Below, piece after piece: positions 24,359 through 36,979 of a stretch of DNA of 64,000 nucleotides (the first letter of the stretch is position 1; every line of letters begins with the position of its first letter). The notes under the pieces were generated by a model that saw only the letters and a program-made list of their open reading frames with translations, was not told where the DNA came from and did no database searches. Source of the DNA: Prinia subflava (taxonomy: Eukaryota > Chordata > Aves > Passeriformes > Cisticolidae); assembly GCF_021018805.1 (NCBI RefSeq), contig NC_086283.1:19124162-19188161 (forward strand), in the 5' to 3' direction. The position numbers were made by a program, and so were the translations under genes.

Positions 24359-26320
24359 TTTTTTAAAAATTAAGCTGGTGGGCTACAGAAGAGGGATAAA
24401 CCCCTCTCATCCTCTCCAGTTCTTCTCTTTCCTATAAAATGCTGAACTGAGGAGCTCACTGTGCCTATGGTACAAGAGTTATTAATTTGTCTTTCAGCTT
24501 CATTCAGTTTTCCTTCATTCAGTTTATAGGAGGGTACACATAGTCATTGATAGATTGCTATTTTTCTTTTGAGTTTTTATGCTTAATCTGGGTTGTTAAA
24601 AAGATCAGAGCTGTACTTTTACTGTTGAGCTACTTCAGCAGCCCTAGCAACTCTTTTGTCCGTGCTGGGCATTTCAAGTGAGCCTGTGTTTGCATCAAAG
24701 CCTTGCCTTGGTCCATGGCTAGTTATTATGTCTGCAGGCATGGCAGCTAACAACAGGCAACTCCATTCCAATTTATTCTGCACTGTCTCCATGCTTCCTT
24801 TCTCAGGGATTAAGCACCTTGAAGCAACCATCTTGTTGCTATTTCTGTGACCGATGCTGGTTATTTCTGAAATAACAATACATGCTTCAGTAATAACAAG
24901 TCATTTCCCCTTCCTCTGACTGACGAATGGATTTGCCACATTCTTCTGTTAGTGCTTTCCAGACAAGGAAAATTAACCTTTTACCTGTCTAACAGCCCGT
25001 TTCAGTGCTCTGTGCCCTCAGCACAACCTGTCAGAGCAGTTAAGTACAGCAGAACTGGGAGACTGCAAGCCACCAGTTAGAGATCACACAGAATTCTGGC
25101 ACTTGTCTGTTCTGCTTTTTGGAGGAAAGAATTTACAACTTTTTTTTTTTTCTTGCCCAGGGGCTGCACACCAACCACAGGAGTTTCCTTGCACAGGTAA
25201 AGCACTGAAGAACACATTGAAGAGTCAATAAAGCTGTTCTGGAGAAGAGAACAGCTTCTTCTGAGAAGACAGAATTACTTTATCCTTTATTACTAAACTA
25301 TGAGGCTGTGGATGATCATCGTGTGATAATTTTAACAGCATGTGACTCCTCCGCCTTTCTACCCGTTCCCTTTTGACTTCTCCAGCCACCAGAAGGCTGC
25401 TGGTATATCAGGTAGTACTGGCATGAATGTGTGGCACCCAAAGAAAACATCTCCTAAAAAGGTAAGACACTTTCTAAATTAGGCAGCTGGAGGAAGATAT
25501 TTACCTTGATAGCTGCAAGATCCCAATGCCACTCCTCCATTTATGATATCCATCTCTAGGTTTATAGTGCACATGGAGAGATACTCACAAAAAAACCTCT
25601 GTTTGTGTCTGCTATCTTTTGAGAAAGCATTGTGATCCCAGTGCTAGGAACAGTGGCAGAAAATAATACTTTAGTGGCAACTAATTCTCTACAGTTATTT
25701 CTGAGACTGTTGGAATCCAACCCTTTCCTATTACAGAGCTTTTCTTCCCCTTAGTAGAATCAAGACCAAAGCACTGAGTAACCCTCCTAAATCTTGTTTC
25801 AGTTCCTCAGGCTGTTGCAATAGCTGCCAAAGGTGGCTCACTGAGGTATCTCCTTATCTGCACAAGCCAGTTTATAATGTCCCTAAAGGCTCTCAGGGCA
25901 CCAAGTGTCTTTAGGATGTTGATAGGTGTTCACTCACAGAGCCCTTGTGCATTTAGCAGCCTGATGCAAATCCTCAGTGCCAGGACGGGAGCTGATCTGT
26001 GTGAATGCCAGAGATAGGCAAACACAGGCTGCCAGGGGCAGTCACAGCCAGGAATGGGCAAGCAGAACTCTGTCCGCAGAGCTGTTGGCTTTTTGACTCT
26101 GCAGATCTGCAGCTGGAATTCAGTAGGGGAGGTGGTTGAGGAAATACAAAGTGCACAGATTAAGATGCTGCCATTAGTAGCAAACGCAGCAGCCATTTCC
26201 ACTGCCACTCTATTCCTGGGAGGAGAATGTAAGACAGTTTTGATTTTTTTTCTTTCCCCAGTTTCTCTGACAGAATTCTGAGATCTGAACAATCTTCATG
26301 AGGGGGCTTCTGGGTTGCTT

Positions 26321-26450
26321 GGTTTTTTTTGGGGGGGTTGTTTGTTTGGGGTTTTTTGGGGGGGATTGTTTGTTTGTTTTGGGGTTTGGGTTGTTTTGTT
26401 TCTTTTGTTCGTCAGGTTTTTTGGGATTTTTTTGTTTGTTTGTTCGTTTT
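26321..26450 (+). repeat. G/T-rich degenerate tract
   Basis: Runs of G (up to seven) and T with (GTTT)n and TTTGGGG units over about 130 nt. Frames of 64 and 70 codons across it are F/G/L/V-rich artefacts. Together with 31431-31803 it is one of only two tracts of this class with G/T on the given strand. Confidence 0.9.
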
Positions 26451-26659
26451 CCCTTTCTTCTTAGACCCTACATCATCTCACAACGGCAAATGTCTGTTGT
26501 TTTGTGCTAGTTTCTCTGCTTGAACAAACAGCAAAGTGAATCCTCCAATACAAAGCCTTTCTTTTTTTTATCCCCTTAGATATTTGTGTATATGATGAAT
26601 ATATATATTTTATAAGGTTGTTAAGATGAAAAGAAATTAGAGGATGAGAATAATTTTGA

Positions 26660-26995
26660 GGGAAAGCAACCTCTAGAGCTCATCTAGTCCAACCCCCTGC
26701 TCAGAGTTCATCCACTAAGAAGGTATTGCCCTGAGCAATGTCTAAATTTCTTGAAGGATAGAGATTCCAAAGGATTTCTGGGGAATTTCTCCCAGGGTCA
26801 GGTGCTCACAGTGTCTCCATTTTCTCAGCCCTTCTCTGTGGCAGCTGCAGACTGTGAGGAGATCTTCACCTCTTCTTCTCCAAGATGGATAAACCCAATT
26901 CCCAGCCTCTCCTTACAGGACATGCACCAGCTCATGGTGGCCCCTGCCTAACTTTTTTCAGTAAATCCACGTTTATCTTGGAGCAGTGAGCGCAG
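26660..26995 (-). mobile_element. Diverged CR1 LINE fragment, minus strand
   Basis: On the given strand it opens with AGCTCATCTAGTCCAACCCC, a well-known reverse-complement CR1 3' signature. Much later it shows CTCTTCTTCTCCAAGATGGA, TAAACCCAATTCCCAGCCTC and CTCCTTACAGGACATG, which match the more 5' part of the CR1 3' region. The middle is poorly conserved, so the copy is older than those at 7.5 and 17 kb. The boundaries are approximate. Confidence 0.82.
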
Positions 26996-27171
26996 AGGTA
27001 GCCCAGACTCCAGGCATGGGCTCACAAGAGCTCATGAGTACAACAATAACTTCGTTGGACCTATTGCCTGCACTATTGCTAATGCAGCACAGAGTGTGTT
27101 TGGATTATTATATGTAAAGTGTTTTGCAATTGAAAATCTCTTTCCTGTCTAAAGCATCCTCCAAGTCAAGG

Positions 27172-27210
27172 AAAAAAAAAACAAAAACAAAAACAAACCA
27201 CCTAACCAAA
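27172..27210 (+). repeat. Short A/C-rich tract
   Basis: A run of nine A followed by ACAAAAACAAAAACAAACCA-type sequence, about 39 nt. Same class as the other A/C tracts. Confidence 0.8.
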
Positions 27211-29386
27211 ACTCTACAAGTCCAAAAGATATTAAGGTCCCAGAGATCAAGCTTTGGAAATTTGTGTTGTGAAGGCTATTATGTCAGAGTGTCCTCCCAG
27301 GGAGGGCTGACAGTGGAAGAAAATACCCAAATACGAAAGAACATACTGTACAACACTTCTCACAGCTCAATCCAATCAGCAACCAAGGACACAACCTCAA
27401 TAAATTCTTAATAAGTTTACCAATCCTTATAGTACAGATACTCACAGACCATTAATATCTAGCTGCCAGAATATTGCATCTGCTAGTATATGAACTTGGT
27501 AGAGTCAAATAGAATTTCTTTTCCATACTCAACACAATCAGTATAAGCAACTATTTCAGTGCTGTCATAAAATCAGAAAAATACAGATTAGTTTAGCTGT
27601 CAACATTTCAACAATCCAGACTGTGCTTATTTTAATATTTAATTATTTTTTAAAACTATGACAGAGATGCTGCTCTGAAACTGGTACCATCCTCTATTTT
27701 GAATTACTGCCCTGATTTCGAAGTTATGAATGCACTTTGTTGCAGTTGCCCAGACAAAAAAAAAGTGAGCTCTGTAAATCCTCTCCCATACAGTGAGAAA
27801 CTGGGGCAAAATAGCAGATCCTCTCTCATCCCTGATGGGGTAACGAATGCAACTGAGGGGTTGAAGGTAGGGTCTTGTGTTTCTCTGGAGAAACATTGCT
27901 TATTCCCAGAAGTGAATCAGCAAAGAGAATGGGGTAGAAAAGTGCCTATGATCACCCTCAGGATGTTCTCTGTGGTTCTCAGCCACAGCTCAAGGAACTC
28001 CTTAATTGTCCACTACTGTCTTTTTTTTAATTCTTCTGCTGTTTTCCTCTGAAGTGACTGAGTAATTGTCACAATTGGATTGAAAAACTTGTGTTATCAT
28101 CAGATAATGATGGCTTTAAAAGAATTGCTACAATTTCTGTGGCGTTTATAAAGGTTGTTTAAAAGCAAACACAAACACCCATTCCTTGGCTACTTCAGCA
28201 CTTATATTTGCCCATTACTTGCTCAGGTGTTTCTGGTTTGATCTCTTTTTTAGTAGCTTTCCAATAAACAGCTTTAAAGAATGCAATCTATAACTTACTA
28301 CAGCGAATTTGCATGAATAAATTAAATAGAAAATAAAGTTGTACATTATAATAGAGTAAGGTTACCTTTCTTCACAGCAATTTCAGTCAAACCTCACTGG
28401 GCACATAAAGCCAGCTGTGACTGTGCTTTCTGTTGCTGATTTATCTCAAATCTCACAATCAAGTTTCAAGAGCTTTAGCTACAAACTATAGCAGCACAGG
28501 CTGTTAGAGTGGACTGAGGTCCATGGAAAGCAAGTCAATGCCATGAAACGAAAGCACTGTAACATTGCAGTTAACAGCTTGTTCTATTTATTGGTTTAGC
28601 AGCACTCCTTCCCTCTTTCAGAGAGCAGAAATGGTGCCCACCTGTCCTTCTCCCCAGCTATTATGGCTTGTGTTTCAGGCAGGGGAAATGGGAAATCTCA
28701 GAGAGGAAGCGACTCACAAAACCCAAAACATTTTTTATGCTGCTATAAAACCATAAGACAGCATAAAGGCAGTGCAATGCCAACTAAACTGGTGTAGCTG
28801 ACAGGTATATGCACTGAAAATATGCTGGCAATTAGGAGCCTTGGCTACAAAAACGCAAACATACACAACTTTCATAACGACGCTGCTCCTGCCTACACAT
28901 TCCTGCCAGCTCTGAGCTCTGGCACCAGCACACAGCTGGCATCGAAGGAGGCCTGCCCTGGAATCCTCTCCAGAGATCCTCTGTGGTTTCTCTCCAATCC
29001 AACAATCCCAGCTCTCAGCACTGACAGAGAACAAATGAGTTTTGCTTCAAGGACCTGGTCTTGAGCAGGAGACCCAAAGGGGAGGATTAGGAGCTCTTGT
29101 ACCTAAGGCAGCACAGATGAACATGAGTCTTTCTCTAGTACCAAAGGAGCTTTCTTGGGAAAAGTGCCACACATGGGTAAAGCACTCAAGCATCACCTGG
29201 CACCTTCTGGCAGATCTGTCCCAGAGAGCAGGAGCAGAGGTCCAGGCTGGCACAGGACTGATCTGCCCCGTCTGCTCCTGTGTAGAAACCTGAAGGAGCT
29301 GCTGTTTCGTGCTGTCCCCAGCACCTGCACACAGAAGTTCTGATATACAATATTGAAAGACATTTTCAAAAATTCTTACATTTTCC

Positions 29387-29403
29387 TTTTTTTTTTTTTT
29401 TTT
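29387..29403 (-). repeat. Poly(T) run, 17 nt
   Basis: Seventeen T residues, equal to a poly(A) on the minus strand. No retrocopy body is recognised on the corresponding (higher-coordinate) side. Confidence 0.9.
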
Positions 29404-30825
29404 AGTAGGCAGGAAGGAGACTGAATGGAATTTGGAGGCTTCCAAGGGCAGGGAAGCAGGTGATTCGGTCAGGACGTGGGGGCATGCAGTACATTGTGAG
29501 GCTGAAGTTCTATTTCCTCCTCCAATCTGTCAAACAGAATGTTATAGAGAGTTACAGAACCAAGAAATGTCAAACAAATACAGAAAAGCTTTGAAACCTT
29601 TTGTGATAAAGCAAAATTAACAAGTATAGTTATAACAGCTGCATGAACAACTGTGTTTCCAAGGCAACAACTCACAATTCTTACAGCTATAAAAAATCCT
29701 GGGCACCACGGGGGAGTCGTGAAATTAGGGAGACTCCAGCTAAAATAGAATATAGAAAAACGGACTAAAGCAGAGGAGCTGCAGGAAAGCTGAAATTATG
29801 AAACTCACACTGCTTTAAACAGCTGTAGCCTGAGCACACCTTGGTGCTGGTTTAGAGGAGTGCTGGTCCTCAGGTCTGTCCCAGGGCTGCCCCTTTGTCC
29901 CCCAGGTCCCACACTGCCCACTCTCCAGTGCCACAGGAAAACAACTATTAGCCTAAAATTGGCAGGGTAATTACTGCCACTTTTCTTGCAGGGTAACGGC
30001 ACAAACCTGTCTGTGCTATTCGCTGGCCTGAGCAAGTGTCTGTCCTCTTAGCAAAGGTGTGCATTAGGATAAGCAATCCCTCAGAATCACTCCATAGGGA
30101 GAAAGCAGACAGTTCAGTACTTTTCTTTCAGCATTATTGCTGTGCATATGTGACAATAAAATGTTAAACCTTATAATTCAAAAAGTGACTTTTTTTTTTC
30201 TTTTTTTTTAATAAACTCACCAACATAACTGATTCCTCAGAACGAACCTGAAGATTCACATAAATTTGTAAGCAGCACCTCTTAGGCATACTGGATTATG
30301 TGTCGTGTGACTGGGTGTGTGCGTGTTTAAATCAAAGAGATAAAAGCAAACTTAGGGAGTTAAAAACACATAATCACACACCATGTATGGGCACCTGGTA
30401 AGGACTGCTAATTTTAAAAGTCCACAGGCACACATCTTTCCTCCAAAGCATTGGAATTTGCAGAATGAGGCTTAGGAAGGTACAACATCAAGTTATGGAT
30501 TTGAACATATACTTCATTACTAGCACGGGTAATTGGTTCCCAGATGAAAATAACCTGGACAGGCAAACAGGCCCTGAACACTTTACCCCTGGGAACCAGG
30601 AGCCTCCTCCGTTGCAGTGGTGCAAGCTCAAGGCAGTGGGACTGGAATGGTTATTTTGCATTCAGGGAGAAACAGAAGTGCAATTTATTCAATGCTCCTG
30701 CAGTGCCACTGGCCATGCCTCTGTGCCAGTGGATCATCTCTGCACTCAGCCCTTCACGGAATCCCTAAGGCTGCAAAAGATCCCCAAGATCAAGTCCAAG
30801 TTAACGCAACCCACAGTGTTCACCA

Positions 30826-31041
30826 CTAAAACACATTCCCAAGTTCCACAGCCACACATTTTCTGAGCACTTCCAGGGGTGGTGATTCCATCACATCCTT
30901 GGGCAGCCTGTTCCAATGCTTTATCACCTTTCCAGTGAAGAATCTTTTCCTGATATCTGATTTTAACCTCCCCTGGCATAACTTGTGGACATTTTGTCTC
31001 ATCCTGTCACTTGTTACCTGGGACAAGTGATCAACCCCCAC
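30826..31041 (-). pseudogene. CR1 pol (ORF2) C-terminal remnant
   Basis: A 71-codon open frame that is still readable at protein level as the extreme C-terminus of a CR1 reverse-transcriptase polyprotein. Landmarks are DIRKRFF at residues 29-35, KHWNRLP at 41-47 and ESPPLEV at 52-58, a pattern typical of CR1 pol tails in bird genomes (from memory of the family). The catalytic endonuclease and reverse-transcriptase domains are absent, so the fragment cannot be active. The methionine at residue 1 is fortuitous; the frame would be internal in a full element. The absence of stops over 71 codons suggests a moderately young insertion or chance. Confidence 0.85.
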
Positions 31042-31095
31042 CTCAGTACAAACTCCTTCAATTATTTTCCTGTAAATTCAAGACCCCAGCTCTCT
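30830..31095 (-). mobile_element. CR1 LINE fragment with ORF2 C-terminus, minus strand
   Basis: The given strand carries GAGCACTTCCAGGGGTGGTG, GGGCAGCCTGTTCCAATGC, CCAGTGAAGAATCTTTTCCT and ACTTGTTACCTGGGACAAGT, which are reverse-complement landmarks of avian CR1 at the end of the pol ORF. Unlike the other copies, its preserved part is coding and most of the 3' UTR is not evident. The boundaries are approximate, and no target duplication was seen. Confidence 0.92.
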
Positions 31096-31430
31096 CATGT
31101 CTTACTGATAAATGCTACAAAAAATGCTACTGATAAGTGCTACAAATCTTTGATTTTCATGATTTGCACAGAGCGAAATGCCCAGTTAAATTCCTGCACT
31201 CCTGCCCTTCACACCTGTGGCTCAACACACACCTCACACACTGGTGTGATCCTGAAGCACGTCTCCTGTCTTGGTGACAATTCCTTCATAGGCCTGATCA
31301 AAGGATAAGTGACAGACTGTATATCCTGATCCTATTTCCCTCTTTCATCAAATGAGTATAAATAAGAGATAACTACAAACGTCTCACAGACATTCCTGGA
31401 GAATTTTTAGATCTACTTCATGGTGTGTGT

Positions 31431-31803
31431 GTGGTGGTGGGGCTTTTTTTGGTTTTTTTGTTTTGTTTTGTTTTGGGGTTTTGTTTTTTGGTTTTTGTGT
31501 TTGTTTGTTTGTTTGTTTGGGGGGGGTTGTTTGTTTTTTGGTTTTTGGTTTTTGGTTTTTGGTTTTTGTTTTTTGGTTTTTTGGTTTTCTGGTTTTTTGG
31601 TTTTGTTTGGGTTTTTGGGGGGGGTTGGGTTTTTGGGGTGGTTTTTTTGTTTTTTTTTTTGTTTGTTTGTTTTTTGGGGGGGGCTGTTTGTTCGGTTTTG
31701 TTTGTTTGTTTTTGTTTGTTTGTGTTTGTGTTTGTTTGTTTGTGTTTGTTTGTTTGTGTTTGTTTGTTTGGGGTTTTGTGTGGGTTTTTTTTTTGTTTTT
31801 TTC
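31431..31803 (+). repeat. Long G/T-rich quasi-repeat tract
   Basis: About 370 nt composed almost wholly of G and T. It contains three G runs of eight (31519-31526, 31617-31624, 31676-31683), other G4 runs, a GGTTTTT heptamer block near 31537-31568, and (GTTT)n or (GTTTGTTTGT)n blocks near 31700-31770. It creates spurious F/G/V/L-rich frames of 127-137 codons on the plus strand and K/P/N/T-rich frames of 156 and 175 codons on the minus strand. The G runs could form quadruplexes in single strands (inference). Confidence 0.95.
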
Positions 31804-34800
31804 CCTTTGATATTTATGTGAATAAAACCAGATTTTGATTGGAAAGGAACAGTTGCCAAAGACAGCTTTAGACTGGCTAACATGGGCTGTGGTCTCCTCC
31901 ATAGCTGTCAATGCTCACAGCCATTCCCACTTTAACAGTGATGTCTGAGCCACAAGGGCTAATTCAGGACATCAGGATTTGTGGCAGTGGCAGAACTCAG
32001 GCCAGTGCTTCCTGCCTGCTCCTGACTCGTATTTTGATGTTTAAAAGCCTTCAGGGGTGCATTCACTGCTGGATATATTATATAGACTTACTCCAGAGCA
32101 AAGATAGTGTATATTCTCTGTAGAAAACAGCTAACTTTCATGAGCTATTGAAGTGAACAGTGAATGGTGTTGCTTTATGAATCACTCATTTCTACTACAT
32201 ATTAAAGGTATTATATAATATGTCATGGCCCCCACACATTCCGTGATACAAAAGCCTATCAAAATAAATGTGAATATGGACTTAAAGCAATGTGTGAGTT
32301 TTTCATGGTCTTTGATGTACCATTTTCTTTCATGTTCGCTAAAAATTAGACCAAACTTTGGTTTGGAGGTTGAATCTTTTCTCAGTGTGCCCTTGTCCCC
32401 AGACACAGTTGTGTTGGCACTGCTGCATTTCCACAGAAACCAGAACTGTCTGGTGATGATGGGGCTGAAGAAAAAGATCCCACAGCCCCAGTGGCAGAGG
32501 GCTTGGACCCATTCTTTGCAGTGGATATTGTCATTTAAGAAAATACAAATGGAATATGCAGCCCTACTCACCCCAAGTGAGAGCAGATTCTGTTTTTTCT
32601 GCTGAAGGTGTTGTTAGCAGCTCAATGCCAGGGGAAATATCAATAGGTTCTTGGAGAATCAAAGCAACTTATATATAACAATGCTTTTGTCTTTGATGAC
32701 ATTGCCAATTGTTCTTTACTTTCTGAAATGCCTCTGTGTCTCCTATAGATTTTCCATACATTATTTTTCAGCCACTTCTACCAGGCAATGCAAAGCTTTC
32801 TTAGCACCGCAGTCAATAAATGAAAATATAAAAGTCTTTATTTACACTGCCAGACAGGGGCTCTAGTGCAGTCCTTGTAGTGCAATACATCACAGGTCTA
32901 TGGCTTTCCTTAGGGTTTATTCTCTCTCTGACACAACTACAAATGCATCTAAATCAAACCAAACACCTGGAGACTTTCCAGTCATATTTTCCTATCCTAA
33001 ATGAGTCCCTCCACCTGTCACACACCCAATCACACAGCAGCCAGGAACAGTTTCAAAGTATTAGGGAGAAAATGAGACAGCCACACTCCCATTTGTGTGA
33101 CACAACAATTTGTGCCGACATTGGTTCTTCTGCACATACAAAAGAGAAAAGAAAGAGCCCATTTTTAATTCGCTCCATCCTTCAAATGAAAGGAACCCAA
33201 CATTTTCTAAATAGATAAATACAAGTAACAGTAACTGCTTGCAAAATTTTTTAGGATGGAATAGCCCTAAGCCTTTCCAGCAGAATCTGCACAGATTGAC
33301 TTAGATTAGATGGTAAATCATTTTCACAATTCAGATGCTTGATATTTTATCTGTTTAATAGGTTCCCCATTTCTTTTCTCTTTACAACTGCAACAGCAAT
33401 TACAATTGCCATGAATATTGATATGCCATAAAACGAAGGCATTTTTGCCTCACACTGCTTATATATATGTAATAGATATTTAGACACTACTGGTGTTCTG
33501 AGTCACATTTCACCAACATAAATGATAAGATTGTGGACAAGAGCTGGCTAAAATTTCAAGCATAAGCGCTCAGCAATACAAACAGACTCCTCAGCTCAAA
33601 AAGACAGACATACATGAAAAAGAGAGACAGATTACAGAGAGAAGGTGAAAATTTGGTCTTTCAATATCTTAAACTTCTCCAAAGCTATTTATGTACCTGA
33701 TTTCTTCAGGAAAAGATTCAGACATACCCACAAGTGGCAAACACCTACGAGATCTTTCGCAGACACAGGGGCATTGCACTATTTTCATCTCCACACCACT
33801 CTGAAGGCATTTCTCATCTGAGTCTGGTAAGGACAACTTGCACCACAAGGACTGCAAGCCTTTGTTTTTTCACTCATTGCATACCTACTCATGCACAGCT
33901 TTTGCTAATTTCTGCTAATAATTAGTGTTCTGAGATACATTGGGGATGAAATCAGTTGGGATGTTTGATTTATGCCTGTTGTTTCAGGGTAATTAATATG
34001 GTCTAGCAGGTACACATTCTAAAAGAAAGAAAGAAAGAAAGGAATGCTAAAAATAAGGACAAATTTGAGTGAATTTAATGACCCTGATGTGCCCCTTTGC
34101 ATTAAAGAAAAGCTGAGTATCTTCTGAATTCCAACTCATGTTGACCAGTAATTTGACCTCTCCAGAAGAACAGCAAATTTTGATACATGCTTTCATGTAG
34201 AATATTTACAGCAGTATCCTAAATCATTTTACAAGGGAAATGCACTTTAAATTATAATGTAACTTAATTCAACCTTCTCATTGCTACTGATAAATCATGC
34301 ACCTTAATTTATTTATTATGACTGGATATGAAAGCAGAAAACAAGAGCCTGAACACTGATTTGCTCTACCACTCCATGCAAATTAAATGGGGTTTTTTGG
34401 TTTTTTTTCCCCACCTGTTTTGTTTTTTGCTATGTTGAAAAGGTACCTGGTCATACTATGAGCATGTGCTGATGATTTTACAGAAAAATATTGAAGTCAT
34501 CAGAAAAATAGCGAAACATGAAGAGGGAAGAATATCAGGTAAAAGAGACTCACTTATAAACTCAGCAGTAACAGACAAAAAAAGTACTTTAAAAAAACAA
34601 CCAACACTTACATAAAAATCAGAGAGGTCTTAATAGAAGCAGAAAAGGAATATGTTTGTTTTTTTCTTGTTGTAGAGAAAGATGTCTTTCACCATAATGA
34701 AATGCCATTATCAGTCATGCAGGGTCACTTGTAGAGAATATGTGTTCTCCATAAAAGGTTATTGTAAGGTGCATTCATCAGAGGTTGTGAGGTTTTTAAG

Positions 34801-36829
34801 AATCAAACCCACAGCTCTAAAAGCAGACTGGAACACAGGTAATACCTGTGCAGCTTAGCAGCCATTAACCTCACAATTGTATCATTTGTCAAATGTGGAG
34901 GAGGATCAATTCCTCTTCCAGAAATAGCATAATGATATTATCAGGCTTACAATGTTAAAATAAACACAAGGAAAGACAAAATAAAACAAAAACAAAACCA
35001 CACCCCAAACAAAACAAAACAAATCAAATTAATTTATAGCCTTCATGTAACAGAATTTCAGAAGCTGTCTCAAGTGACTGATTGCTTTGAGCATGAGTAT
35101 CCAATGCCCCAGATTATCTTTTATCCCTGTGACCATGGCTGTCCTCTGTTACCATGACCTTCCAGCACTGCTTTCATTTAATTATATCTTTTAGATAATG
35201 ATCATTCCGATGGCTGTCATGAGCAAACACATAAATTTGCTGTAAGCCTTTGTCTACTTTTCTGAAATTTTGCCAGCACTGCACCTCAAAGATTTCAATT
35301 TTCTTCCTGTCAGCAGCACTTCTTTCTCATGATTCATATTTTGGCTACTGCAAAAAATGTGCTTTTTACCAGTCATGTCTTGTAAAATTCAAGTTTCCAG
35401 TTTTACTTGGGAATTTTAAAACTGCCTGCAAGTGATGCGTTTAACTGACAAGGAACACGAACTAGTAAATAGTGTAGAAGAGCTGAGGTTGAATCCTAAA
35501 TAGCTGTATTTAGTGTCTCTCCAGCTGAATGACTGAGGTGTTTTGCATCTCATTTTGATTAATGAAATCTAGATTTTTGACATATTCACAGAGAGCCCTT
35601 ATTCTTTGCAATATTTTTGCTTCCAATTTTGGTGGTTGTGGGAAGATGATGTTTTCTTTTTACAGCTGAAATCTGTTCAAGGATCTGAATGAATGTTAAA
35701 TCACTTTCACTATGTAAGGTCCTCCCTTACCCCAATTTAATTCTCCTGCTACACAAAGGAAAGGCTGCAAACTGAACACATTGTCTCATACCCTCCCACA
35801 ACCCATTCACTTGCTGTCATGACAGATATTACTTGTGTTGACATAAATACTTCTTTTTTTAAAATTTGAAAACAAACCATCAACATGTCTATGCACTGAT
35901 GAAATAACAAGAAATAACATTTCTAAGTAGTCACTGAAGAAATCTCCTGTTGGTCCTGCTATTCCATTTATCTTCCAATAATTTGATGGGGCAATATCCT
36001 GCTACATGAACCCACTATTTGCAATGGCTTAAGACAATTTCCTCTCATCAATCTATTGCAGGTTCCAGCCTATAAATCTTGTCACCTTGTGTGACTTCTG
36101 GATCATCTTGTCTTTGATACTTTGACCAAAGTGCAATTACTCTCTCCCTGCTGCATTCCCTCTGGTTTGTGGCTGCTGGTGGCTGAGTATTCCACACAAA
36201 TTCCTTTCTCAAGGCATTTCCTGTGTTGGGAGACCAAGCGATTCCAGGAATAGAGCCAGTTAGAGTTGTTTGCCACTTCATGAGGGTTGAGAAGTTTCAG
36301 AACTACAGCTCAGCTCTGGCTGCCAATCAATTACAAATGCAATTGCTGAGTATGATTCTTGTAGCTGGACCCAACAAGGTCAATAAGATTTACATGATGG
36401 TTTAAATTTCTGAATTTGTGCTGAAAATGTGTTTCCATAACTCAAATGAGTTTTTTTGAATACCTAACAGTTTACAGTAGGTAGAATTGTAGCATTCATC
36501 TTCTGATTGTTTTGCAGACAAGAATAAAAAGTGGAAAAAGGTGCATTGGAACAAAATTCCTGGAAATATACCAAGAACTGCAGCAAAACTTCATTCATCT
36601 TTACATCTACAAGGATCAAAAAAGTAAAACTCTTAAATCTCGTCCAGCTCCCCAAATGGATCTCATTGACAATCTTCCTGCATCCTCCATGCAATTCTCT
36701 GCAATCTCCACATGAACATTCCATTGCCTATTTTGGTGTCAGCTCTGCCTTGGCTCTGGGACTGCTTCACTGCTCAGCTCAAAGGCTGAGCTTAAGAGTG
36801 GGATGTTCTTTTTCAAAGAATTATGTCTA
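31804..36829. other. Unique AT-rich stretch, no gene seen
   Basis: No frame exceeds 129 codons and none is recognisable. Small items are an (AAAG)5 run near 34.03 kb and an A/C tract at 34.98 kb. I see no transposon. Confidence 0.55.
34976..35023 (+). repeat. A/C-rich degenerate tract
   Basis: AAAACAAAAACAAAACCACA-type sequence followed by (AAAAC)3, about 48 nt. Confidence 0.85.
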
Positions 36830-36835
36830 TACCTT
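36830..36835 (+). repeat. Left target-site duplication of the solo LTR
   Basis: TACCTT lies immediately before the LTR terminal TG and is repeated exactly at 37243-37248, immediately after the terminal CA. A 6-bp duplication is typical of ERVK/alpharetrovirus-like integrases. Confidence 0.88.
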
Positions 36836-36969
36836 TGTTGTTGTTTAAATTTTTGGGGGGTCCCCGGGGAGTGCCCCCCGGGAGACCCCCGGGATCTGGG
36901 GTCATGGGTGTTCCCGTGCTGGCAGGCAAAGAGACTTCAGACGCCGGTGGGGTGCTGATGAGGTGAGGG

Positions 36970-36975
36970 TTTATT
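36970..36975 (-). promoter_or_regulatory. LTR polyadenylation signal AATAAA
   Basis: The given strand reads TTTATT, which is AATAAA in the LTR's own orientation. It lies about 130 bp from the LTR 3' end, the usual position near the R region. Confidence 0.7.
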
Positions 36976-36979
36976 CACT

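Larger units (their letters stand above)
17335..26320. other. Unique AT-rich stretch with homopolymers, no gene supported
   Basis: Contains the A-rich tracts at 17.94 and 20.89 kb, an A/C tract at 18.55 kb and a pure (TAA)n array at 24.27 kb, listed separately. The longest frames (146 codons minus at 19529-19969, 125 codons plus at 19386-19763) overlap each other on opposite strands and show no domain, so I treat them as chance. Confidence 0.55.
26996..30825. other. Unique stretch, no gene supported
   Basis: Contains a short A/C tract (27172-27210) and a 17-nt T run (29387-29403). A minus-strand frame of 132 codons (29047-29445) and a plus-strand frame of 133 codons (30465-30866) have no recognisable domain, and the second runs into the CR1 copy. 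Confidence 0.55.

Noticed and set aside
31384..31911. 175-codon minus-strand K/N/T/P-rich frame
   Set aside because: It is a translation of the G/T-rich tract's complementary A/C strand. Such tracts lack the stop codons TAA, TAG and TGA by composition.
34022..34042. (AAAG)n run
   Set aside because: Only about five units; ordinary short microsatellite.
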